A DNA stretch of 5,536 nucleotides from Arthrobacter sp. Its GTDB lineage: Bacteria; Actinomycetota; Actinomycetes; Actinomycetales; Micrococcaceae. This document shows, one piece after another, positions 1-4,718 of the stretch. Within the stretch, counting starts at the first letter, position 1, and each line of letters begins with the position of its first letter. The notes below the pieces were generated by a model. The model was not told where the DNA came from. It did no database searches and saw only the letters and a list, made by a program, of their open reading frames with translations. The stretch spans positions 1 through 5,536 of the forward strand of contig JASLBS010000216.1 of the NCBI GenBank assembly GCA_030146405.1, given 5' to 3'. Made by a program: the position numbers and the translations under genes.

Positions 1-68
1 CCGTTCCTCATTCCCGGGTTTCATGAGACCGGACCGCTCGAGGGATTGCAGTCGCCATTCTTCCGCTT

Positions 69-84
69 CCGCACGGGCGTGCGG
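69..84. other. Short perfect hairpin (6 bp stem, GGGC loop)
   Basis: CCGCAC at 69-74 pairs perfectly with GTGCGG at 79-84 around a four-base loop. There is no T-run on either side, so it is not a standard intrinsic terminator. It lies just inside the left edge and could end a transcript entering from outside the window, but no gene is seen to support that. Confidence 0.3.
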
Positions 85-240
85 TCCCGTCCTTCGGCCA
101 TACCCACCGTCCACCGTAGAGCTCCCCAGCCCTGTCCGCGGCAATTGATCAACCATTCTTTACCGCCTCCTGAGACCTCACCTTCTGGCGATGAGGATCA
201 ATGTTACTCCGACGAGGTGGTAGCCGAACACAGTTCGACC

Positions 241-256
241 AAATAGGTGAAATAGG
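241..256 (+). repeat. 9-bp-period direct repeat AAATAGG
   Basis: AAATAGG occurs at 241-247 and again at 250-256, separated by TG, giving a 9-bp period in a locally AT-rich patch. Such short repeats can be regulator binding sites, but two copies of seven bases may also be chance. No regulator gene is nearby. Confidence 0.35.
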
Positions 257-300
257 CGTCACGATTCAGAGCATCGATGTTCAGGAGGTATTGGCCGCGA

Positions 301-408
301 ATGGGAATTGAGAACAATTTCATCGTGCGTAGAGGCGCTCCTGCAGCTCGGCGCGGCGGTCTCCACCGCGGGAACTCCGACGCCGAGTCTCGCCCGCGCG
401 ACTCCTAG
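301..408 (+). CDS. Doubtful 35-aa ORF with a good ribosome binding site
   Basis: An ATG at 301 is preceded by AGGAGG at 283-288, with a 12-nt spacer that is longer than ideal. It opens a 35-codon frame ending in TAG at 406-408. The product begins MGIENNF and is then rich in Arg, Gly and Ala, with no recognisable domain or membrane segment. Codon third positions are not clearly biased, and a different frame over 329-484 looks more GC3-rich. A hairpin at 425-440 sits 16 nt after the stop. It could be a small real gene, the remnant of a longer one, or chance. No function can be assigned. Confidence 0.2.
   Translation: MGIENNFIVRRGAPAARRGGLHRGNSDAESRPRDS
346..388. other. Nested inverted repeat, structured stem-loop
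   Basis: CTCGGCG at 347-353 pairs with CGCCGAG at 381-387. A G·T wobble pair at 346/388 extends the stem on the + strand. Inside lies a second hairpin, GCGGT (356-360) with ACCGC (365-369) around CTCC. An alternative inner pairing is CGCGG 352-356 with CCGCG 366-370. No T-tract follows on either strand. It could be an RNA structure, a factor-assisted terminator, or a by-product of high GC content. Confidence 0.35.
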
Positions 409-424
409 CAGACCCACCGGTACC

Positions 425-440
425 TGGCGAGGGGTCGCCA
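425..440. other. Perfect 6-bp hairpin, GGGG loop
   Basis: TGGCGA at 425-430 pairs with TCGCCA at 435-440 around GGGG. No T-run follows on either strand. It lies between the doubtful ORF ending at 408 and the promoter region of the small gene at 522, so it could separate their transcripts. Confidence 0.3.
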
Positions 441-454
441 CACCTGATCTCCCG

Positions 455-484
455 TTGCTACGCCGAAAGTGCGCTGCCTATGCC
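455..484 (+). promoter_or_regulatory. Possible promoter for the small gene at 522
   Basis: TTGCTA at 455-460 resembles a -35 box (4 of 6 matches to TTGACA). TATGCC at 479-484 is a weak -10 box (3 of 6), at an 18-bp spacing. Transcription would start near 491, giving a leader of about 30 nt that includes the GGAGGT ribosome binding site. The match is modest and no other candidate is stronger. Confidence 0.3.
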
Positions 485-510
485 TGACACCACCTGTTCA
501 TACCGATCAT

Positions 511-516
511 GGAGGT
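511..516 (+). promoter_or_regulatory. Ribosome binding site fixing the start at 522
   Basis: GGAGGT lies 5 nt upstream of the ATG at 522. The frame could also open at an ATG at 480, but that one has no Shine-Dalgarno and would put this motif inside the coding sequence. The start at 522 is therefore preferred. Confidence 0.8.
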
Positions 517-521
517 ACCTC

Positions 522-764
522 ATGGCCACCGGAGAAACCGGGTTCGACGACGTCTCGTTCGATCTCATCTCGCTGCAGTACCACTCGCTGAAGGCAGGAC
601 ACGACTACGGACAGTGCGTCCGTGACGCCCGGAACGCAGGGCGCGACGACATCGCCGAGTTCTTCGAGCAGGTGATGGCGCAGGATTCCGAGCGTGCGGT
701 GACGTGCCCCGCGTTCCTCGGGGAGCTGACGGCGTCCGCCGAGTCCGGCCCGGCGCTCAGCTGA
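522..764 (+). CDS. Small conserved-type helical protein, function unknown
   Basis: This encodes 80 residues, starting at the ATG with GGAGGT 5 nt upstream rather than at the in-frame ATG at 480. It has no signal peptide or membrane segment. The sequence suggests two amphipathic helices: about residues 13-38 (with Tyr20-His21-Ser22-Leu23) and about 42-60 (Glu46-Phe47-Phe48-Glu49, then Gln54-Asp55 and Arg58-Ala59). From memory, this pattern recurs in short uncharacterised actinobacterial and cyanobacterial proteins with a 'LISxxYHxL ... DAxxxG ... FFxxV ... QDxxRA' signature; that recollection was not checked. Cys32 and the Cys62-Pro63 pair, which would break the second helix, look atypical and may mark divergence. 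The gene stands alone on the + strand with a hairpin 17 nt after its stop. No function is assigned; a cytosolic helical hairpin or oligomer is the most that can be inferred. Confidence 0.75.
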   Translation: MATGETGFDDVSFDLISLQYHSLKAGHDYGQCVRDARNAGRDDIAEFFEQVMAQDSERAVTCPAFLGELTASAESGPALS

Positions 765-781
765 CCGAGTTCCTAGCAGGC

Positions 782-803
782 ACCAGTGGCGGGCGCCATT
801 GGT
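782..803 (+). terminator. Hairpin after the small gene, possible terminator
   Basis: ACCAGTGGC (782-790) pairs with GCCATTGGT (795-803) around GGGC, nine pairs with one G·T. It starts 17 nt downstream of the TGA at 762-764. There is no T-tract, as is common for actinobacterial candidate terminators, so assignment rests on position and stem strength only. Confidence 0.45.
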
Positions 804-848
804 ACGACTGCGGAGCGTGCCCGGCGAGAACCGGGTAGACGGCGCGTG

Positions 849-872
849 GTACCCGGGGAGCGCCTCGGGTAC
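849..872. other. Strong 10-bp hairpin next to the tRNA terminator
   Basis: GTACCCGGGG (849-858) pairs with CCTCGGGTAC (863-872) around AGCG, ten pairs including one G·T on the + strand. It lies four bases from the tRNA terminator hairpin and has no T-run on either side. It may back up termination on one or both strands between the convergent small gene and tRNA gene. Confidence 0.4.
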
Positions 873-905
873 GAGAAAGCCCCGGCGGCGAACCGTCCGG
901 GGCTT
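873..905 (-). terminator. Intrinsic terminator of tRNA-Thr
   Basis: AAGCCCCGG (877-885) pairs perfectly with CCGGGGCTT (897-905). The loop itself can form three more pairs, CGG 886-888 with CCG 893-895, around CGAA. Read on the minus strand the stem ends in TTTCTCG, a short T-rich tail. It begins only 6 nt beyond the 3' end of the tRNA. The + strand side has no T-run, so it serves mainly the tRNA transcript. Confidence 0.8.
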
Positions 906-911
906 CGAGTG

Positions 912-984
912 AGCCTCCTGCCAGAGTCGAACTGGCGACCTTCTCATTACGAGTGAGACGCTCTACCGACTGAGCTAAGGAGGC
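912..984 (-). tRNA. tRNA-Thr (anticodon CGT)
   Basis: The minus strand folds into a complete 73-nt cloverleaf. The acceptor stem GCCTCCT/AGGAGGC has seven perfect pairs, followed by TA. The D stem is GCTC/GAGC with loop AGTCGGTA, and the anticodon stem is TCTCA/TGAGA with loop CTCGTAA. The variable loop is AGGTC, the T stem GCCAG/CTGGC with loop TTCGACT, and the discriminator base is U. The anticodon CGT (949-951) reads the threonine codon ACG, which is common in high-GC genomes. CCA is not encoded and must be added after transcription. It has its own promoter at 1033-1060 and terminator at 873-905, so it is a single-gene transcription unit. Confidence 0.97.
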
Positions 985-993
985 AATGCTTCC

Positions 994-1005
994 TGATCCG
1001 GATCA
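994..1005. repeat. 12-bp perfect palindrome in the tRNA leader
   Basis: TGATCCGGATCA is a perfect palindrome lying between the predicted transcription start (about 1026) and the tRNA 5' end at 984. It could be a protein site or part of the precursor removed by RNase P. A function is not shown. Confidence 0.4.
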
Positions 1006-1032
1006 TGCCCGGTCCAATCCACAAGCCACTAC

Positions 1033-1060
1033 TTTATAGGAGCGCCCGGGCTGCGGTCAA
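1033..1060 (-). promoter_or_regulatory. Strong promoter of tRNA-Thr
   Basis: On the minus strand, TTGACC (1060-1055) and TATAAA (1038-1033) are separated by 16 bp. Each matches its consensus hexamer in five of six positions. Transcription would begin near 1026, giving a leader of about 41 nt before the tRNA. An imperfect dyad, CGGTC/GACCG (1054-1058 and 1064-1068), overlaps the -35 box. This is by far the most consensus-like promoter in the window, as expected for a stable RNA gene. Confidence 0.85.
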
Positions 1061-1122
1061 AAGGACCGTCTCCGCCGGGAATTAGTACCCAGTTCACTCC
1101 GGTGCCGCCTCCCGGCCCTCGG

Positions 1123-1149
1123 TTGGTCAGCATGCTGCCGAAGTATGTT
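1123..1149 (+). promoter_or_regulatory. Possible promoter of the HAD hydrolase
   Basis: TATGTT at 1144-1149 is a fair -10 box. TTGGTC at 1123-1128 is a possible -35, though the 15-bp spacer is short. Transcription would start near 1156, leaving a leader of about 46 nt. The spacer is largely filled by the palindrome CAGCATGCTG (1128-1137), a possible operator. Confidence 0.35.
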
Positions 1150-1187
1150 CCCTACCCGTATCCCCTTCAGGATCGGGCTCGGCCGGC

Positions 1188-1195
1188 AAAGGGGA
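1188..1195 (+). promoter_or_regulatory. Ribosome binding site fixing the start at 1202
   Basis: AAAGGGGA lies 6 nt before the ATG at 1202. The frame is open further upstream to an ATG at 1145, but those 19 residues are Arg-rich and precede the point where HAD proteins normally begin. The 1145 ATG also overlaps the candidate -10 box. Confidence 0.7.
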
Positions 1196-1201
1196 CGCCG
1201 T

Positions 1202-1963
1202 ATGGCACAGGACCGCTCATTCGCACTCGCAGTCATCGACATGGCGGGGACCACCGTCAATGAGGGAGCCCTGCAGGAGGAGGCGTTCACGCGCGCGCTG
1301 ACCTCGCACGGAGTGGAGGAGGGGTCCACGGCCTTCACCGCGATGACCGCCTACGCGCGCCAGACCTCGGGCACGTCCAAGGAGCTCGTCTTCCGCCACC
1401 TGTTCGAGGATGCCGCCACCGCGGTGAACGTCAACCGCAGCTTCGAGGCGGCGTACGACAACCTCCTGGCCCGGCACGGGGTGGAGCCCATCCCGGGGGC
1501 GGAGGAGTCGATCCTCACCCTGCGCAGCTCCGGACTGAAGATCTGCCTCGCCACCGGTTTCGGCCGCCACACCCAGAACATGATCCTGGAATCACTGGGG
1601 TGGATGGGGCTCGCGGACCTCAGTCTCTGCCCCTCGGACGCCGGCAGGGGCAGGCCTTACCCGGACATCATCCTCACCGCGGTGCTGGCCCTCGACATCG
1701 AGGACGTCCGCTCCGTGCTGGTGGCCGGTGACACCACGTCGGACATCCTGGCGGGACAGCGGGCAGGAGCCGGGGCCGTGATCGGTGTGCTCACGGGAGC
1801 CCACTCCGAGGCCGAGCTGCAACTGGCGGGAGCGGACGCCGTCCTGCCGTCCATGTGCAATCTAGCTTCGTGGCTCTCGGCGGAACCCGGCTCGGGAACG
1901 GCGCGGAAGATCGAGCCCCAGTCCGATCCCGCACCCGGTGACGGGCTGGTCCACCAGGGCTGA
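1202..1963 (+). CDS. PhnX-like (phosphonatase-like) HAD-superfamily hydrolase
   Basis: This 253-residue cytosolic protein is a C1-capped HAD hydrolase close to phosphonoacetaldehyde hydrolase (PhnX). Motif I is Asp13-Met-Ala-Gly-Thr-Thr, the DxAGT form typical of PhnX and its relatives instead of DxDGT. Asp13 would be the nucleophile. The cap carries Lys60 in a Ser-Lys-Glu-Leu-Val-Phe context, matching the position of the PhnX Schiff-base lysine. Motif II is Thr118 in Ala-Thr-Gly-Phe-Gly-Arg. The usual motif III lysine is replaced by Arg151 (GRPYPD), again as in PhnX. Motif IV is Gly-Asp177-Thr-Thr-Ser-Asp181. PhnX cleaves phosphonoacetaldehyde to acetaldehyde and phosphate. No phosphonate transport or transaminase gene is in view, so the more cautious 'phosphonatase-like' label fits better. 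It is monocistronic here and convergent with the operon to its right. The start at 1202 is chosen for its ribosome binding site and HAD-like N-terminus. Confidence 0.9.
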   Translation: MAQDRSFALAVIDMAGTTVNEGALQEEAFTRALTSHGVEEGSTAFTAMTAYARQTSGTSKELVFRHLFEDAATAVNVNRSFEAAYDNLLARHGVEPIPGAEESILTLRSSGLKICLATGFGRHTQNMILESLGWMGLADLSLCPSDAGRGRPYPDIILTAVLALDIEDVRSVLVAGDTTSDILAGQRAGAGAVIGVLTGAHSEAELQLAGADAVLPSMCNLASWLSAEPGSGTARKIEPQSDPAPGDGLVHQG

Positions 1964-1970
1964 AGCCCTG
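1955..1970. terminator. Shared hairpin between convergent genes
   Basis: CAGGGC (1955-1960) pairs perfectly with GCCCTG (1965-1970) around TGAA. The loop contains the TGA stop codon of the HAD gene. The minus-strand hydrolase gene ends at 1972, so the dyad fills the gap between the two stop codons. There is no T-tract, so it may be a weak bidirectional terminator or only block read-through. Confidence 0.45.
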
Positions 1971-1971
1971 C

Positions 1972-3564
1972 TCAGCAGCGGGTGCCGTCCTCCGGCACCG
2001 TGCCGTCGACGAAGTAGGAATCGACCAGGTCCAGGACGCAGTCGTTGGAGCGGCCGTACGCCGTGTGGCCCTCGCCCTCCCACGTCACGTGCACACCCGA
2101 ATCGAGCTGGTCGGCGAGCGCCGTGGACCACGCGTAGGGGGTCGCGGGGTCCCCGGTGGTGCCGATCACCAGGATCGGGTCGGCGCCCTCGGCCTGCAGG
2201 GGAGCAGGCTCCAGCACCGGGCCGTAGGCCCAGGGCGCGCACGTGACGCCGCCGTAGGCGAGGAACGAACCGAAGGTCGGTGACGTGGCCACCAGTTCCT
2301 GCTCATCCGCCGCCATCTGCGCCGGATCGCTGGTCATGGGGTAGTCCAGGCAGTTGACGGCGAGGAACGCGGCGGTGGAATTGGTCGCGTACGCACCTCC
2401 CGGCCGGCGGTCCGCGGAGAGATCGGCGAGGTAGAGCATGCTGGTCGGATCGCCGTCCAGCGCTGCAGACACTGCCTGCGTCAGGGTGGGCCAGTTCGCG
2501 TTGTCGTAGAGCGGCAGGATGAATCCCTGGACGAAGGTGGAGGCCGGTACCAGGCGGCCGTCACGGGCTTCGAGGGGCTCACGCTCCACCTCGTCGAAGA
2601 GGTCCTGGATCTGGCGTACGCCGTCGTCCACGGTGCCCGAGTAGGGGCAGGCCGAGCCCTGCTGGCAGTCTGCCACGTAGGCCCGCACGGCGTTCTCGAA
2701 GCCGAGGGCCTGGCCCAGGGTGATCTCCTCGTTGCTCAGGGAGGGATCGATCGCCCCGTCGAGGACCAGGCGTCCCACCCGCTCCGGGAACAGGTCGGCA
2801 TAGGTGGCACCGAGCTGCGTGCCGTAGGAGAAACCGAGATAGTTCAGCTTCTCGTCGCTGACCACCGCGCGGAGGATGTCCATGTCACGTGCCGCGGAGG
2901 CCGTGTCCACGAAACCCAGCAGTTCCCCGGTCCGCTCCGCACACAGGTCCGCGTACTCCGCCGCCTCGTCGGTCAGCACCGCCAGCAGTTCCTCCTCCGG
3001 CAGGTCCGGAGGAACGCTCTCCTGGCGAGCCAGGTCCTGCTCCTCGTCCGTGTAGCACTCGACGGCGCTCGACCGGTTGATGCCGCGGGGATCGAAGCCC
3101 AGGATGTCGTAGTCCTCGCGGAGGCGATCGCTCGTGACGAAGTCGAGGGAATCCTTCACGATGTTGACGCCCGAACCACCGGGGCCGCCGGGATTGACGA
3201 GGATGGTGCCCTGCGGGTTCCCCGTGGCCGCCGACCGGATGGCCGCGATCTCGATGCTGCTGCGGCCCGGATCGTTGTAGTCCAGGGGAACCTCGATCAT
3301 GGCGCAGGAGAAGGACTCCTCGCAGCTCTCCCAGCTGACCTCCTGGGTGTAGAAGCCGCGGAGATCCTCGTCCACGTCGCCGACGGCCTCGGGGTCGGCA
3401 CTCTCCACGCCCGTCACCACCGGCTCCTGGGAGTCATCGGATGGGAAGAGAGTGCAGCCGGTGAGCCCGAGCAGCACGGCGGCCGACGCCGCGAGGACGC
3501 CCGTCGATCGGCGGTGCCTCCGCCGACGGAGGGGGAGGGACCGTTCGGTGGAGGGGGTGATCAT
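1972..3564 (-). CDS. Exported lipoprotein alpha/beta hydrolase, tripeptidyl-aminopeptidase-like
   Basis: These 530 residues form a secreted serine hydrolase of the Streptomyces Tap/SlpD/SlpE type. An Arg-rich N-region (residues 12-19) and hydrophobic core (23-33) lead to the lipobox Leu34-Thr-Gly-Cys37, so the mature protein should be lipid-anchored at Cys37 on the outer face of the membrane. The motif NPGGPGGSG at 124-132 is the expected oxyanion region. The nucleophile is Ser246 in Gly-Phe-Ser-Tyr-Gly. Asp472 (TTGDPATPY) and His500 (GEGHTAYG) complete the triad in the TAP-like C-terminal domain. About ten cysteines lie in the mature part, suggesting disulfides. Family members remove short peptides from protein N-termini, but the substrate here is unknown. 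The ATG overlaps the holB stop as ATGA, with GGAAGGA 9 nt upstream, so translation is probably coupled to holB. It is the last gene of the operon. Confidence 0.92.
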   Translation of the reverse strand: MITPSTERSLPLRRRRHRRSTGVLAASAAVLLGLTGCTLFPSDDSQEPVVTGVESADPEAVGDVDEDLRGFYTQEVSWESCEESFSCAMIEVPLDYNDPGRSSIEIAAIRSAATGNPQGTILVNPGGPGGSGVNIVKDSLDFVTSDRLREDYDILGFDPRGINRSSAVECYTDEEQDLARQESVPPDLPEEELLAVLTDEAAEYADLCAERTGELLGFVDTASAARDMDILRAVVSDEKLNYLGFSYGTQLGATYADLFPERVGRLVLDGAIDPSLSNEEITLGQALGFENAVRAYVADCQQGSACPYSGTVDDGVRQIQDLFDEVEREPLEARDGRLVPASTFVQGFILPLYDNANWPTLTQAVSAALDGDPTSMLYLADLSADRRPGGAYATNSTAAFLAVNCLDYPMTSDPAQMAADEQELVATSPTFGSFLAYGGVTCAPWAYGPVLEPAPLQAEGADPILVIGTTGDPATPYAWSTALADQLDSGVHVTWEGEGHTAYGRSNDCVLDLVDSYFVDGTVPEDGTRC

Positions 3565-4718
3565 CGGTCGAGGTCCTTCCGGGACAGGAGACTCACGGTC
3601 ATCGCTTCGATCGCAAGGAGGGGAGACACATTGGTGCTGACGAGGCGCGCGCGGACCTCGTTGATGGCTTCGAGCCGGAGGAGGGTGTCCTCCGGGCCCT
3701 CCCGCAGGGCGAACTCCTCGAGCTCGGGACGGAGGGGCTCATTGACCAGCGACTGCCCGCTGGAGACCTGCAGCATGAGCACATCCCGGTAGAACGAGAT
3801 GAGATCCGTCAGCGCGCGGTCGAAGTAGTCGTTCTTGGACCGCTTGGCCCGCCGCGTCTGGTCCTCCTCCAGGCGCCGGATCTGCGCGCGCATCGACGGC
3901 GGGAGGGTGCCGGTCTCCGGCGCGCCGAGGGTGGCCAGCAGTGCCGTCCGTTCCTCGGCGTCGCGCTGTTCGAAGGAACTCTGCGCCTCGGCCTCGGCGA
4001 GCTTCACGAGGTCGGCGGCCGCTTTCATGGCCCCCGAGATCGAGCGCAGCGTGAGGGGTAGCCGCACGATCTGGTTGCGCCGTTCGCGGGCACCCTCATC
4101 CGTGGCGAGCCGCTTCGCCACGCCGATGTGGCTCTGGGCCGCACGGGCGGCAGCCTCCGCGATGGCCGGTTCGATGCCGTCGCGCGCCACGAGCAGTTCG
4201 GCGACGTCCTGCACGGGTGGCAACCTGAGTCCCACGGACCGGCAGCGGGACCGGATGGTCACGAGGACGTCACCGGGGCTCGGCGCGCAGAGCAACCAGA
4301 TGGTGCGCGGCGGCGGTTCCTCGATGGCCTTGAGCAGCACGTTGGTACTGCGCTCCTGCATGCGGTCCGCGTCCTCGACGATGATGATGCGCCACCGGCC
4401 CGTGGACGGCTTGTCCTGCGCCTTGCGGACGAGCTCGCGTGCCTCCTCGATGCTGATGGTCACCTTCTCGGTGGTGACATTCGTGAGGTCAGCGTGCGTC
4501 CCGGACAGCGCGGTGCGGCAGGCCTTGCACGTGCCGCAGCCGCGCTCGCTCAGGTCACTGCGCTCGCAGAGCAGGGCGGCGGCGAACGCGCGGGCGGCGT
4601 TCGAGCGCCCGGAACCGGGCGGGCCGGTGAAGAGCCACGCATGGGTGGGGGTCCCCGACCTGGCTGCCCGGCTCAGTTGCTCCACCACCTGTTCCTGCCC
4701 GCGGAGATCCGCCCACAC
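3561..4718 (-). CDS. holB: DNA polymerase III subunit delta' (clamp loader)
   Basis: These 385 residues encode the delta' subunit of the clamp loader, which works with delta and tau/gamma to place the beta sliding clamp on primed DNA. A RarA-like AAA+ fold is evident. The Walker A region is Gly32-Pro-Pro-Gly-Ser-Gly-Arg38-Ser39, with Arg in place of the catalytic Lys. Cys51, Cys61, Cys64 and Cys67 form the zinc module. The Walker B-like segment is Glu115-Asp-Ala-Asp118, and the Ser157-Arg158-Cys159 motif is the arginine finger that acts on a neighbouring subunit. The Walker A change agrees with delta' being a non-hydrolysing stator. The rest is the lid and collar domains, and the length is normal for actinobacteria. 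The GTG start at 4718 gives the usual N-terminus (V/M-W-x-D-L-x-G-Q-E) but has no clear Shine-Dalgarno. It overlaps the tmk end by 46 nt, implying coupled translation. Confidence 0.95.
   Translation of the reverse strand: MWADLRGQEQVVEQLSRAARSGTPTHAWLFTGPPGSGRSNAARAFAAALLCERSDLSERGCGTCKACRTALSGTHADLTNVTTEKVTISIEEARELVRKAQDKPSTGRWRIIIVEDADRMQERSTNVLLKAIEEPPPRTIWLLCAPSPGDVLVTIRSRCRSVGLRLPPVQDVAELLVARDGIEPAIAEAAARAAQSHIGVAKRLATDEGARERRNQIVRLPLTLRSISGAMKAAADLVKLAEAEAQSSFEQRDAEERTALLATLGAPETGTLPPSMRAQIRRLEEDQTRRAKRSKNDYFDRALTDLISFYRDVLMLQVSSGQSLVNEPLRPELEEFALREGPEDTLLRLEAINEVRARLVSTNVSPLLAIEAMTVSLLSRKDLDR
3574..3580 (-). promoter_or_regulatory. Ribosome binding site of the hydrolase gene inside holB
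   Basis: On the minus strand, GGAAGGA lies 9 nt before the ATG at 3564, within the last codons of holB. It supports this start and independent or coupled re-initiation at the ATGA overlap. Confidence 0.6.

Larger units (their letters stand above)
1..521. other. Gene-poor region with hairpins, no convincing CDS
   Basis: No reading frame here shows the strong G/C third-position bias seen in the genes to the right over any useful length. A + frame is open from base 1 to a TAG at 244-246, but its codon use is mixed and it has no ribosome binding site. A second + frame, open from 251 to about 484, becomes GC3-rich after about 329 but has no ATG or GTG start with a Shine-Dalgarno. The stretch 240-330 is visibly AT-richer than the rest of the window. 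It contains hairpins at 69-84, 346-388 and 425-440 and a direct repeat at 241-256. It may be a decayed gene or a long intergenic spacer; which one cannot be decided from sequence alone. Confidence 0.5.

Noticed and set aside
1..24. Minus-strand ATG at 24 that would start a gene running off the left edge
   Set aside because: Only eight codons are visible and there is no Shine-Dalgarno or clear promoter upstream, so it cannot be supported.
222..245. GTTCGACC resembling a tRNA T-loop
   Set aside because: The flanking bases do not form a T stem, and no acceptor, D or anticodon arm can be found around it.
1..246. + strand frame open from the left edge to a TAG at 244-246
   Set aside because: No ribosome binding site, mixed codon use, a Pro/Ser/Arg-rich product without any domain, and loss of GC3 bias after about base 100. 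The tail of a gene entering from the left cannot be fully excluded.
507..947. Long minus-strand frame opposite the small gene and tRNA
   Set aside because: It runs through the tRNA terminator hairpin and part of the tRNA itself, its product is Arg-rich and unlike any family, and the + strand frame has the ribosome binding site.
912..984. tRNA as an integration (att) site for a mobile element
   Set aside because: No repeated copy of the tRNA 3' end, no integrase and no element-like genes are in the window; the flanks look like ordinary chromosome.
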